Part shown: in pieces, positions 1 through 8,452 of the stretch
How positions within the stretch are numbered: position 1 is the first letter of the stretch
Layout: every line of letters begins with the position of its first letter
Assembly (NCBI GenBank): GCA_043806215.1
Contig: JAZDHD010000219.1
Location: 1 to 64,000 of the forward strand
Direction of reading: 5' to 3'
Length of the DNA stretch: 64,000 nucleotides
Origin: JAVHLK01 sp043806215
Lineage (GTDB): Bacteria; Desulfobacterota; Desulfomonilia; Desulfomonilales; Desulfomonilaceae
Position numbers and translations under genes: made by a program
The notes under the pieces: model-generated
What the model was told of the DNA's origin: nothing
Databases searched by the model: none
Seen by the model: only the letters and a program-made list of their open reading frames with translations

Positions 1-1766
1 GCTTCGTTCAACGCGTCGGTCAAGCCGTCCGTAAAGGCAAAGAGCATTGAACCCGGCTCGATCATCATTCTTTCGGCGACATAGACTGGGGCATCGATGA
101 GACCCACCGCAGGACCGGCCGGAATGGGGAGCATTATGAACTCCTGCCCGGGACCCGCGATGAACGGAGCATCATGACCGGCATTGGAGTACGTCAGCTC
201 GCCGGAGCGGAGATCCAGGACGGCACAGAATATCGTGACGAAGGTGCATGTCTCGTTTTCTCGAGACAGCTGGCGATTGACTACGGACAGAATCTGGTCG
301 GGACTCGCGCCTTGACCCGCGGCCACTCGGATGAGAAATGTCGTCACAGCCATAAACAGGGAAGCAGGCACCCCCTTGTCTGCAACGTCGCCGACCGCCA
401 TGCAGAGATGGTCTTCATCTATGAGGAAGAATTGGTAGAAATCACCTCCGACCATCTTGGCCGGTTCCATGACCGCATAGATGTCGAAGTCCTTCCGTTC
501 CGGGAAGGCAGGGAATCTGGAAGGCAACATGCTTCTCTGGATTTGAGCGGCAATTGCCAATTCGCTTTCCATACGTTGTTTGGCTCCGGTCATCTCCATG
601 AGATCGTGGATGTACTTCTTCAGGCTTACCGTCATGCTCTGGAATGCCTGGGCGAGGTTCCCGATTTCGTCATGACTCCGAATATCGGCCAGATCCACAT
701 CGAGATCTCCCTGAGCCACCCGCGCAGTCACCGTCGCCATCCGGCGCAACGGACCGGTGATGGACGCGGCGAGGGCCAAAGTCAGAGCGAGCATTCCTAT
801 TACGATGAGGGTCGCAATGCCGATCTGCTTCCTATATAAGCCGGTAAGTTGCGCCAGTATTTCATCCCTGGGAATGACGATTCCAAGCGACCATCCCGTG
901 GAAGGAATCCGGGCAAATGCCAGGAAAGACCCCCGGGGGTTCAGTGACGTGCCGATGTCCGCAAACCCCGACGGCTCGGCGAGCATTTGCCGGACCACAT
1001 CGTCGAAGCCGGGCTTTCCGGGCCGGTGAGCCGCCGAGGATAGGGATTCTTGAGCAATGGATCCCTCGGGTCGGACGAGGAAATTTCCCTTCCGCGACAT
1101 GAGAAAGCAATAGCCGGTCTTGAAGACCTTGAATGATGCAAGACGCTCGGTCAACCAAGGTACGGAGACATCCGCCGTAAGTACGCCTTTGAAATTCCCC
1201 GATGTTTCCTCTCGTCCCCCGGTGAAGAGAGGATACGAGTAAGTGGTCATCATCACATTGCCGCCGCCTTCGTCGAAATACGGCTCACTCCAAAAGGGCT
1301 TTTTCAGTTTCTTTGATTCTCGGTACCATTCCTTGTCGAAATAGTTGTAGTCGTCGCTTCCCAGCTGGACATAGTGGACAACCCCCCCGCGCTCGTAATA
1401 GTAGGGAGAAAAGGCCTTCAAATGGGGATCAAACGCATAAGGTTCGAATGCCGCCGCACTTCCGAATATTCGTTTGTTCCTTTCGACAAAGGATCTGAGC
1501 AGATTGAGCAGGGCGGCTTTGTCCCGGTTGGATTCCTCGATGAAAAGAGCGAAAGTCTTCGCGACATCGGATATTCCAAGCAGTTCGCCTTCCATTTGAG
1601 AGGCGAGATACAGAGCACGGTCACGCGCCTGATCTTCGGCGGTATGGAGAATGATTCCACGGGAAAAGAGGTAGCTGTGAGCCAACAGCAGAGCCAGAAC
1701 CAGTCCCGTTGCCAGGACGAGCAGCATCACTTTTCCTGTCAGTCCGCGAAAGAGGCTTATTTTCAT
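1..1766 (-). CDS. SpoIIE/RsbU-type serine phosphatase with extracellular sensor and HAMP (3' end outside window)
   Basis: Reading the minus strand from the ATG at 1766, the frame stays open to the window edge, so about 588 residues are visible and the C-terminus is missing. In order I see an N-terminal membrane segment (about residues 10-33), a roughly 270-residue periplasmic Cache-like sensor region, a second membrane segment (about 308-330), a HAMP linker (TGPLRRMATVTARVAQGD), a coiled linker, and a PP2C/SpoIIE domain. The phosphatase domain carries the metal-binding motifs GGDFYQFF, GDVADKGVPASLFMA, NAGHDAP and FTDGLTDALNE. Family knowledge: such proteins dephosphorylate STAS-domain anti-sigma antagonists in response to an outside signal. 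A STAS gene lies 140 bp upstream on the same strand and is the obvious candidate substrate. Confidence 0.9.
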   Translation of the reverse strand, partial: MKISLFRGLTGKVMLLVLATGLVLALLLAHSYLFSRGIILHTAEDQARDRALYLASQMEGELLGISDVAKTFALFIEESNRDKAALLNLLRSFVERNKRIFGSAAAFEPYAFDPHLKAFSPYYYERGGVVHYVQLGSDDYNYFDKEWYRESKKLKKPFWSEPYFDEGGGNVMMTTYSYPLFTGGREETSGNFKGVLTADVSVPWLTERLASFKVFKTGYCFLMSRKGNFLVRPEGSIAQESLSSAAHRPGKPGFDDVVRQMLAEPSGFADIGTSLNPRGSFLAFARIPSTGWSLGIVIPRDEILAQLTGLYRKQIGIATLIVIGMLALTLALAASITGPLRRMATVTARVAQGDLDVDLADIRSHDEIGNLAQAFQSMTVSLKKYIHDLMEMTGAKQRMESELAIAAQIQRSMLPSRFPAFPERKDFDIYAVMEPAKMVGGDFYQFFLIDEDHLCMAVGDVADKGVPASLFMAVTTFLIRVAAGQGASPDQILSVVNRQLSRENETCTFVTIFCAVLDLRSGELTYSNAGHDAPFIAGPGQEFIMLPIPAGPAVGLIDAPVYVAERMMIEPGSMLFAFTDGLTDALNE

Positions 1767-1906
1767 GGGGTTACCCAAGAACGAATTGGCGAATCGCAGT
1801 GATCCAAACCTGTTCCCGGGACCCGTTCACTCGGCAACTGCGTGTCCGGGTGCGTCGAGCCAAGGTCTGATTTGAGCGATGATCCTACAGCCCGGCTCGC
1901 GTCTAT

Positions 1907-2239
1907 TCATTGGGCGGCGAGAGCTTCGTCCAAGGAGTTGTAGACCGACAGTATAAGGGAAAACCCCGAAACATCGAATACTCTTCTTACCATGTCCTGC
2001 AAGGCGCAGCAGCAGAGAGAGCCGCCGTTTGCCTTGGCCTTCTTTCCCGCCACGAGAACCGTTCTCAGTCCTGCACTGCTGATGTATTCCAGCCCGCTTA
2101 GATCAAGGATCAACTGCCTCTCGCCTGCCTCGATCCACTGGATCAACGTTTGTTCCAAATCGCCGGCGGAGAGCGTATCCACTCTTCCCTGCACGGTGAT
2201 CACTGCGACGTCTCGTGTCTTTGTCAAGGTTACGTTCAC
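1907..2239 (-). CDS. STAS-domain anti-sigma factor antagonist
   Basis: A 110-residue single-domain protein of the SpoIIAA/RsbV type. The core motif DLSGLEYISSAGLR places the phosphorylatable serine at Ser55, with Ser54 where SpoIIAA has Asp. The length and the beta-alpha pattern (opening VAVITVQGRVDTLSAGDLEQ) match the family. Its unphosphorylated form should bind a GHKL kinase/anti-sigma factor and release that factor's partner. It sits just upstream of the phosphatase at 1-1766 on the same strand, so the two probably form one signalling module. The cognate kinase is not adjacent; the nearest RsbW-like fold is in the protein at 8453-9763, and that one looks catalytically degenerate. Confidence 0.88.
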   Translation of the reverse strand: MNVTLTKTRDVAVITVQGRVDTLSAGDLEQTLIQWIEAGERQLILDLSGLEYISSAGLRTVLVAGKKAKANGGSLCCCALQDMVRRVFDVSGFSLILSVYNSLDEALAAQ

Positions 2240-2334
2240 CGGTTCGTCCTCGGAAGTGTTGTGCCTGCTTTTCAGCCTCGGAGCCTGTATGGGCGTATAC
2301 TAGCAGGCGGTCCGGCTCCGGTCAATAACAGGAG

Positions 2335-2409
2335 CAATCGGGGACATGATCCGATTTTGCGAACGGCGCCATGCGACCTCGCAAAACTCGGAATCGTGTC
2401 CCCGATTGC
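2335..2409. repeat. 75-bp hairpin repeat, copy 1
   Basis: Imperfect inverted repeat with arms of about 29 bp (CAATCGGGGACATGATCC on the left; CGGAATCGTGTCCCCGATTG on the right) around a loop containing GGCGCCATGCGAC. Near-identical copies lie at 26401-26476 and 30849-30924, each a few bases past the end of a gene. It lies 10 bp beyond the stop of the MFS gene and may act as an mRNA 3' end; that role is inference. Confidence 0.85.
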
Positions 2410-2419
2410 ATGCCGTCCG

Positions 2420-3637
2420 TCACTGTGTTTCCCCTCGCCCGGGCACGCCGCGCCCGGGCGTGGAAGCCCGGGGAACCTTTACCTTCGTGAGAAGCCCCGC
2501 ACATATGGCGGCTACGATCATCACCGCCCCGGAAGCGAAAAATAGCGCTCCATATCCCCAATGAATGAGGATCACTCCGCCGGCAAGCGGTCCGAGGAAA
2601 TAACCGGCCTGGAACATCTCCATGGAGAGGTTGGTGTTCAACGCTCTCAGCTTGGGCTCGGAAATATCGAAAACCAGTCCGCTCAGCATCGGCATAGTGA
2701 TGCCCCAGCCTAAACCGAAGATAATTCCCATGGCATGGAAGGCCGTTTCGCCGGAGATGTAAACCATTACAAAATATGACGCGGCAAGCCAAAGTGAAGC
2801 GACGGTGAGGAAACGCGATTTGTCGTAACGGTCAAGAAGCGGTCCGGCGATCAATCTCACACCGATTTCGCTGAATGTCGAAAGCGTGAAAAACCATCCG
2901 GCATTGCCGACATTCACCTTTTCGCCATACCCTTTCAGATAGAAGAACACCACTGTAAAGGCCGCCCAGACCAATAACGAGGCGAGCATAAGAAGAATGA
3001 TCCTGGCGTCGCGCAGGTTGCCGAGCAAATCATTCCACGCGATCCCGGCATCCTCTTGCACAACGTTTTTCTTTGACCGGCCTCCGAAAAACGGCATGAG
3101 CGGAAAAACCAACACCATGGCAAGTCCAAACACATCCAGCACCCGGGTGAATCCGCCGAGAAAGGCACCCAACGGATTGAGTAAAGGTGGGATCACCGCG
3201 TACGGCAAAAGCGTCAGGACGGATAGAATGCCGAATGCTTGGGCACTTTTCCCCGGGGGAATGTGAGCAACGAGGATGCTTAAGGAGGCCGTTGCCAGAA
3301 CCACATATGCCAATCCGTGGGCCGTGCGGATGGCGGACATCCTCCACGGCGTCGTACCGAGATCGTACATGAGCAGACAGACTATGATTCCGCAGGAACT
3401 CACGATAATCCAGAATCGGGCGTTACCTTCATGCAGGAACGGACTGATTATCGGCCGAACGACGAGCACGGCAAGTGAAAATACTCCAATGAGAAACCCC
3501 GACAATTCTTTTCCAAAGCCCAAGGTTCCCAAGTAGGCATCGAACTGAAAGAACACGGCCAGGTTGCAGAAAGTCAGGAACATGACCGCACTCAAGGACA
3601 AGAATTCCGGGGAGAGTATACGATCCGGCTTTTTCAT
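2420..3637 (-). CDS. MFS transporter, last gene of the molybdenum-hydroxylase operon
   Basis: A 405-residue integral membrane protein with about twelve hydrophobic segments and typical MFS features, including a short central cytoplasmic loop after the sixth helix (FGGRSKKNVVQEDAG) and GPLLDRYDKSRF after the eighth. Its ATG overlaps the TGA of the FAD-subunit gene by 4 bp (3634-3637), so it is probably translationally coupled to the hydroxylase. That points to import or export of the hydroxylase substrate or product, which the sequence does not identify. The C-terminus is hydrophilic and is followed 10 bp later by a hairpin repeat that may end transcription. Confidence 0.85.
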   Translation of the reverse strand: MKKPDRILSPEFLSLSAVMFLTFCNLAVFFQFDAYLGTLGFGKELSGFLIGVFSLAVLVVRPIISPFLHEGNARFWIIVSSCGIIVCLLMYDLGTTPWRMSAIRTAHGLAYVVLATASLSILVAHIPPGKSAQAFGILSVLTLLPYAVIPPLLNPLGAFLGGFTRVLDVFGLAMVLVFPLMPFFGGRSKKNVVQEDAGIAWNDLLGNLRDARIILLMLASLLVWAAFTVVFFYLKGYGEKVNVGNAGWFFTLSTFSEIGVRLIAGPLLDRYDKSRFLTVASLWLAASYFVMVYISGETAFHAMGIIFGLGWGITMPMLSGLVFDISEPKLRALNTNLSMEMFQAGYFLGPLAGGVILIHWGYGALFFASGAVMIVAAICAGLLTKVKVPRASTPGRGVPGRGETQ

Positions 3638-4485
3638 GTTCCGTTACACCCGTATCGCATGAGACGGAACAGAAGATTTCCGGCCACAACCCTTCTGTAC
3701 TCGGCCCCCGCGCGGACATCGGCTATCGGGGACACGGTTTTCCCGACGAGACTTGCGGCTTGTTCCAGTATTTCCGGCCTGAGCGGCGATTCTCTCAGGA
3801 TGTTTTCGGCGCCCTCACAGGTCGCCACGGTAGGTCCAACGCTGCCCCAGGCGATCCGGATGTCATCGACCATCCCGTCCGGAGACAGGGACACCAAAGC
3901 CGCCATACTTGCGATGGCGCATGCCTGCGATTTTCTGCGTCCAATCTTTTCAAAGTGGTGGATGCCGAATCCCTTGGGTTTTGGAATCCTGATGCCGGTG
4001 AGCACTTCCTGGCGGCTCATCTGCACTTGTCCCGGTCCGCTGATGAATTGGTCGATAGGGACGATCCTCGTTTTCTCGCGTGATCGGATTTCCAGGAATG
4101 CTCCCAGGACGTACAGGGGCGGGAGTGTGTCCCCGGCGGGGGAGGCATTGACGATGTTGCCGCCAATGGTGCCCATGTGACGAATCGGCGGAGATGCCAG
4201 GATTTGCAGTGCCTGAACAAGAACGGGCAAATGCCTGTGTATAACGCCGCTTTCCAGCAGTTCCGCGTGGGTGGTTCCGGCTCCGACAAGAATCTCGTCG
4301 CGCTCCTCCCTCACCCCTTGGATCTCCGTCAAACGCTCGATGCAGATAAGCCCGTCAACGGCGATCTCTCCACGGCGGAGCTTAACCAGGAAATCCGTTC
4401 CACCCGCGAATATTCCGGCATTGGGCTCGCCGTCCATAATGGACCAGAGCTCATCAAGAGTAGTGGGAAGATAAACCCGTCTCAC
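3634..4485 (-). CDS. Molybdopterin hydroxylase, FAD-binding (medium) subunit, CoxM/XdhB-like
   Basis: A 283-residue protein of the FAD-binding domain family found in xanthine, CO and related Mo dehydrogenases. The FAD motifs AGGTDFLVKLRRGE and HMGTIGGNIVNASPAGDTLP are present, followed by the CO-dehydrogenase flavoprotein C-terminal region. The length is normal for CoxM-type subunits and there is no [4Fe-4S]-binding insertion, which argues against 4-hydroxybenzoyl-CoA reductase. Its start overlaps the small subunit by 4 bp (4482-4485) and its stop overlaps the MFS gene by 4 bp. In the complex it passes electrons from the Fe-S subunit to an acceptor. The substrate cannot be read from this subunit. 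Confidence 0.92.
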   Translation of the reverse strand: MRRVYLPTTLDELWSIMDGEPNAGIFAGGTDFLVKLRRGEIAVDGLICIERLTEIQGVREERDEILVGAGTTHAELLESGVIHRHLPVLVQALQILASPPIRHMGTIGGNIVNASPAGDTLPPLYVLGAFLEIRSREKTRIVPIDQFISGPGQVQMSRQEVLTGIRIPKPKGFGIHHFEKIGRRKSQACAIASMAALVSLSPDGMVDDIRIAWGSVGPTVATCEGAENILRESPLRPEILEQAASLVGKTVSPIADVRAGAEYRRVVAGNLLFRLMRYGCNGT

Positions 4486-4958
4486 TCATACTCCTCGGGG
4501 CACGGTGTTTCCGCAGCGTGCCGCACCGCATCCACAATCTTCTGATAACCCGTGCACCTGCACAGATTGCCGGCCAATCCTGCCCGTATTTCCTCTCGGG
4601 TGGGCGCGGGGTTGCGTTTGAGCAGGTCCGCGGAGGCCAGGACCATCCCGGGAATGCAGAACCCGCATTGAACGGCCCCATGCTCTGCAAAGGCCTTCTG
4701 AATGGGGTGCATGGATTCATTGCGTTCCAGTCCCTCGATGGTGACAATGCTTCGACCCTGAAGTTGCGCAGCCAACATGAGGCAGGAAAGACGGCTTTCG
4801 CCCTCCACCAATATGGTACAGGCGCCGCAATCACCGCTTCCGCATGACTCCTTGGTACCGGTGAGTCCCAGATCTTCTCGTAGAAGATCCACGACCCGCC
4901 TATCCGGCGGCGTGTCGACGCTTCTTTCCTCTCCGTTCAATACGAATGCGACAATCAC
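4482..4958 (-). CDS. Molybdopterin hydroxylase, [2Fe-2S] (small) subunit, CoxS/XdhC-like
   Basis: A 158-residue protein with two [2Fe-2S] clusters: a plant-ferredoxin type in the N-terminal half (Cys39, Cys44, Cys47, Cys59) and an alpha-helical type in the C-terminal half (Cys98, Cys101, Cys133, Cys135, within CGFC and CRCTGY). I place the start at the GTG at 4958 because AAAGGAG lies 7 bases before it and the protein then begins in the usual way (IVAFVLNGEE). This GTG overlaps the stop of the large subunit as GTGA. A longer reading to 5042 would add 28 residues with no family support. The subunit relays electrons from the Mo site to FAD. Confidence 0.93.
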   Translation of the reverse strand: MIVAFVLNGEERSVDTPPDRRVVDLLREDLGLTGTKESCGSGDCGACTILVEGESRLSCLMLAAQLQGRSIVTIEGLERNESMHPIQKAFAEHGAVQCGFCIPGMVLASADLLKRNPAPTREEIRAGLAGNLCRCTGYQKIVDAVRHAAETPCPEEYE

Positions 4959-7303
4959 TGCGGCACTCCTTTCTCCAAGCCTTGGAGAGCCGCTAGGACT
5001 CGTTCCGAAGTCATGGGATAGTCTGCTGTTCTCACCCCGCACGCGTCCGCCAAGGCATTGGCGATTGCGGGCATCGGTCCGTTAATTGAGATTTCGCCAA
5101 TCCCTTTGAGTCCGTACGGACCGGTGGGTTCGAAAATCTCAACCGGAACCGATTCCATTTCGGGAACATCCGGGGCGGTAGGGATGACGTACGAAGCAAA
5201 ATCGGAAGCCGTTATACGTCCTCGAGTGGCGGGCATTTCCTCGCTGAGTGCGAATCCCAGGCCCTGGGCTATGGCCCCGTGAATTTGCTGCTCATAAATC
5301 TGAGGGTTCATGACGGTTCCACAGTCGCTGACGGCAAGGTACCGGCACACGGTGATCTCGCCGGTGAGTTCATCGACCTCCACAAGTGCCAGGTGCGCAG
5401 CGTAGGAGAAGAGCGTGTGAGGAAAACCGTGGAGCCTGAGCCCGGGTCCTGCATCGAAATTCTCGTGAGCCGTGGGGGCTCTAAAGTGATGAACGGCCGT
5501 CCGCTCGGCTTCATTCATGAACGCGGCAATGCCGGCCAGTGGAAAATCCTTTCCCGACGGCAAGTGCCTCACGTGACCGGGAATGAGTGCGGCTTCATCC
5601 CTCGACAATGCCATGAGGAGGTCCGCAGCCCGCTGAAGAATCCTTTTCTTGAGCTCTTCAGCGGCGCCGATGAGGGCGTTCCCAAAGGTGTACGTGCATC
5701 TGCTTGCAGATGCCGAACCGGAAGGAAGAGTCCGGTCGGTGTCGGGCAACACCAATTCCATCCGATCAACCGGTTGACCAAGAATGCCGGCGGCAATCTG
5801 AAGATTGGTCGAAGCGTTGCCCTGGCCCATGTCCACGACACCGCTGTAGACACGGATCTTGCCTTCACAAGTCAATTCCACCTTGGCGTTGGCCGTATCC
5901 GGTACAACGGGCCCATACCCCGATCCGTGCATCAGAGCCGCAACACCCGCACCTCTCCTCTTGAACAAACCCGCGCCTGCTTTCCACTCTTCACGGGCTT
6001 TCCAGAGCGGATGCTCCCGCACGCTCGTCAGGCATTCCCACAGACCCGTAGAGTTCACGAGGGTTTTTCCGACGCTGTTCTTGTCTCCCCGGCGCACGGC
6101 GTTTTTCAGTCGTATCTCGAGTGGGTCCATACCAAGTCTTTCGGCCGCCATGTCGATCATTTGCTCGATTGCGGCCGTGACCTGGGTGACGCCGAAGCCC
6201 CTGAACGCACCGCCAATGGGGTTGTTGGTATACACACATTTTCCCACAAGGCTCACATTCGGAATGCGGTATGCTCCACCCGCGTGTTCCATGCCCAGTG
6301 CGAGTACAACGCCTCCCAGATGATCGTATGGGCCCGTGTCCAGCAAGATCTGCACGTCGAGACAGTGTAGTGCACCGTCCCGTTTGACGCCGAGCCTGTA
6401 GAACAATTTGGCCGGATGGCGCTTGGTACCGGCGAGGAACGATTCCTCTCTGCCCCACCACATCTTTACCGGTCGTCCGCCGGAGTTCAGAGCGGCCAGG
6501 CCGAGAAGCGTCTGGACGGTTACTCCGTCCTTCCCTCCGAATGCTCCTCCGGGATATGGAGCAATTATGCGCACGTCGCCGACGTTCAGTCCCAACGCTT
6601 CGGCCGTCTCGGTTCGATCCCTGAAGGGCGTCTGAGTCGAACAAACGATGAGGAGTCCGCCGTCGTCCCGCAGCTGAGCCCATCCCGATTCCGTCTCAAG
6701 ATACGCGTGCTCTTGCCTGGGGGTCTCGAAAGACCCTTCCACCACGACATCGCATTCGGTCATAGCCGTGGCACCGCTGCCGGTGTGGTACTCACCCGCC
6801 AGGAGGAGATTGCCTTCCGGATGGTTTTCGTGAATTATTGCTGCACCATCTCCCAGTGCATCCTCCGCGTGAAATATCCCCGGAAGCGGTTCATGGTCAA
6901 AAGACACCAGATCCAACGCCGTCCTGAGACTCTCCCGGGTTTCCGCCACCACAAGGGCAACTGCGTCGCCGCAGTGACGCACCTTGTCGTCCGCGAGAAC
7001 GGGTTGGTCCTTTTGCACGACACCTTGCCTGTTGGTTCCGCGGACGTCGGAATGTGTCAAGACGGCGAGGACCCCCGGCACGGCGGCCGCTTCCTTGGTG
7101 TGGATTTGTCCCAAGACCGCGTGCGGTATGCCGGCCCGCTTCACTCCGCACCACGCAAGGTCCTCTCCATAGTAATCCGAGGCGTACTTCTCCCGGCCCG
7201 TGACCTTGTCATACGCGTCGGCCCTTTGGACGGAAACGCCAATGCCGGGAGGTCCGCCGGCCGATACACTCTCTTGCTGCAACGCCATTCCTATTCCATC
7301 CAT
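4955..7303 (-). CDS. Molybdopterin hydroxylase, Mo-binding (large) subunit, CoxL/XdhA-like
   Basis: A 782-residue protein of the xanthine dehydrogenase superfamily. The first ~130 residues form the a/b-hammerhead domain (DKVTGREKYASDYY), followed by the Mo-pterin domains with PGGAFGGKDG, GAFRGFGVTQ and, near the C-terminus, GLKGIGE, whose Glu737 is the expected catalytic base. The CO-dehydrogenase signature loop AYxCSFR is absent, so this is not an aerobic-type CO dehydrogenase. It is also a separate polypeptide rather than the fused eukaryotic xanthine oxidase. These enzymes hydroxylate N-heterocycles, aldehydes or related carbons. The coupled genes (aminotransferase upstream, MFS downstream) hint at a nitrogenous small molecule, but the substrate is unknown. 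Confidence 0.92.
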   Translation of the reverse strand: MDGIGMALQQESVSAGGPPGIGVSVQRADAYDKVTGREKYASDYYGEDLAWCGVKRAGIPHAVLGQIHTKEAAAVPGVLAVLTHSDVRGTNRQGVVQKDQPVLADDKVRHCGDAVALVVAETRESLRTALDLVSFDHEPLPGIFHAEDALGDGAAIIHENHPEGNLLLAGEYHTGSGATAMTECDVVVEGSFETPRQEHAYLETESGWAQLRDDGGLLIVCSTQTPFRDRTETAEALGLNVGDVRIIAPYPGGAFGGKDGVTVQTLLGLAALNSGGRPVKMWWGREESFLAGTKRHPAKLFYRLGVKRDGALHCLDVQILLDTGPYDHLGGVVLALGMEHAGGAYRIPNVSLVGKCVYTNNPIGGAFRGFGVTQVTAAIEQMIDMAAERLGMDPLEIRLKNAVRRGDKNSVGKTLVNSTGLWECLTSVREHPLWKAREEWKAGAGLFKRRGAGVAALMHGSGYGPVVPDTANAKVELTCEGKIRVYSGVVDMGQGNASTNLQIAAGILGQPVDRMELVLPDTDRTLPSGSASASRCTYTFGNALIGAAEELKKRILQRAADLLMALSRDEAALIPGHVRHLPSGKDFPLAGIAAFMNEAERTAVHHFRAPTAHENFDAGPGLRLHGFPHTLFSYAAHLALVEVDELTGEITVCRYLAVSDCGTVMNPQIYEQQIHGAIAQGLGFALSEEMPATRGRITASDFASYVIPTAPDVPEMESVPVEIFEPTGPYGLKGIGEISINGPMPAIANALADACGVRTADYPMTSERVLAALQGLEKGVPQ

Positions 7304-7330
7304 GAACGGAAGTGCGGTCGATTGAATAAC

Positions 7331-8449
7331 TTAGAAGACTCCCTGTTCCTTAAGGATTTCTTCCAAGACTTGGATGAATGGCTCCACCGCGTCGGCCGTA
7401 GACACGGTGACGCGTATATGGTTGGGAAACCTGAACCCAGTCATGGTCCGCACCATCACACCCTGTTTCATCAGCTTTCTATACGCGAATGTATCACTGA
7501 TCGGAAGTCGGATCATGAGAAAGTTGCCCTCGCCGCAGATGAAGGGAAGCCCCAAACGGTTCAACTCCCGGGTAAGGTAACTCTTGCCCCGGCGGACCAT
7601 TTCCCGGGTCCGCATTACGTGGCGATCCTCGTTTACGGCGGCGATCGCCGCCTCCTGGGCCAGTGTGTTCACTGAATAGACGACGCAGGTTCTTCGAATC
7701 GCCGCGACCAGATCCTCGGAACCGGCAAGGTATCCGATCCGTAGACCGGCAAGGCCGTACATCTTCGAGAATGTACGGAATACCACCAGGTTGGGATACT
7801 CTTCAATCAGCCTCATACCGTCGGGAAAGTCGGCGCTTTCAACGAATTCGGCATAGGCCTCATCGAGCACAACGATCTGCCGGCCGGCCACGGCGTCGAG
7901 AAACGTGCGGAGTTTCGTTTCATTCCAGTACGTTCCGGTGGGATTGTTCGGATTGCAGACAAAGAGCACCTTGGTGCGCGGGTCGATCCGTTCGAGCATC
8001 GCTTGATCGCAAAATCCGTAATCCTTCAACGGTGCCAGTTTGGCCTGAACCCCGGAGAATTCCGCCACCCATTCATACACCGCGAACGTCTTGTCCGCGG
8101 TAATGATGTTGTCCCCCTGTTGGCAAAAGGCCTTTATAACGAAGGTGATGACCTCGTTCGCTCCATTGCCCACGAGAAACTGATCAGGATCCTTGTTGAA
8201 TCGTTCCGCCAACTTCCGCCTGAGGTAGAAAGCGTCGCCGCTGGGGTATTGAGCGGCCTTCTCCGCAGGGAACTTCCTCATTACCTCCTGCGAAGCGGGA
8301 GGCGGACCCAAGGGGTTCTCATTGTTGTTGAGGCGGATCAACCGGGAGCAACCGTACAGCTTCATGAGCTCCGCATCAGGTTTGCTCGGTATGTACGCCT
8401 CGAATTTCTTGATGTAGTCGGGTAGCAGCCTCTCGAGAACGACTTCCAT
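7331..8449 (-). CDS. hisC: HisC-like PLP aminotransferase (class I/II)
   Basis: A 372-residue fold-type I aminotransferase most like histidinol-phosphate aminotransferase. Visible motifs are LNNNENPLGPPP near the N-terminus, NPNNPTGT (substrate/PLP region), DEAYAEF, and the PLP-binding FSKMYGLAGLRIGY with Lys229. It starts 3 bp after the stop of the preceding gene and ends 27 bp before the Mo-hydroxylase large subunit, so it lies inside that operon and not among histidine genes. HisC-like enzymes often act on phenylalanine, tyrosine or other amino acids, so a role with the hydroxylase pathway is as plausible as histidine synthesis. The gene symbol refers to the family only. Confidence 0.8.
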   Translation of the reverse strand: MEVVLERLLPDYIKKFEAYIPSKPDAELMKLYGCSRLIRLNNNENPLGPPPASQEVMRKFPAEKAAQYPSGDAFYLRRKLAERFNKDPDQFLVGNGANEVITFVIKAFCQQGDNIITADKTFAVYEWVAEFSGVQAKLAPLKDYGFCDQAMLERIDPRTKVLFVCNPNNPTGTYWNETKLRTFLDAVAGRQIVVLDEAYAEFVESADFPDGMRLIEEYPNLVVFRTFSKMYGLAGLRIGYLAGSEDLVAAIRRTCVVYSVNTLAQEAAIAAVNEDRHVMRTREMVRRGKSYLTRELNRLGLPFICGEGNFLMIRLPISDTFAYRKLMKQGVMVRTMTGFRFPNHIRVTVSTADAVEPFIQVLEEILKEQGVF

Positions 8450-8452
8450 GTT

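Noticed and set aside
174..1802. Plus-strand frames of 221 and 142 codons at the window start
   Set aside because: The minus strand here encodes a continuous SpoIIE-type phosphatase with all expected motifs; the plus frames are its shadow.
2335..2409. Dispersed hairpins considered as CRISPR repeats
   Set aside because: Copies are single, kilobases apart, and have no regular spacers.
5279..7675. Plus-strand frames of 363 and 419 codons opposite the Mo-hydroxylase and aminotransferase genes
   Set aside because: They are shadows of well-supported minus-strand genes; their translations show no family features and no ribosome binding sites.
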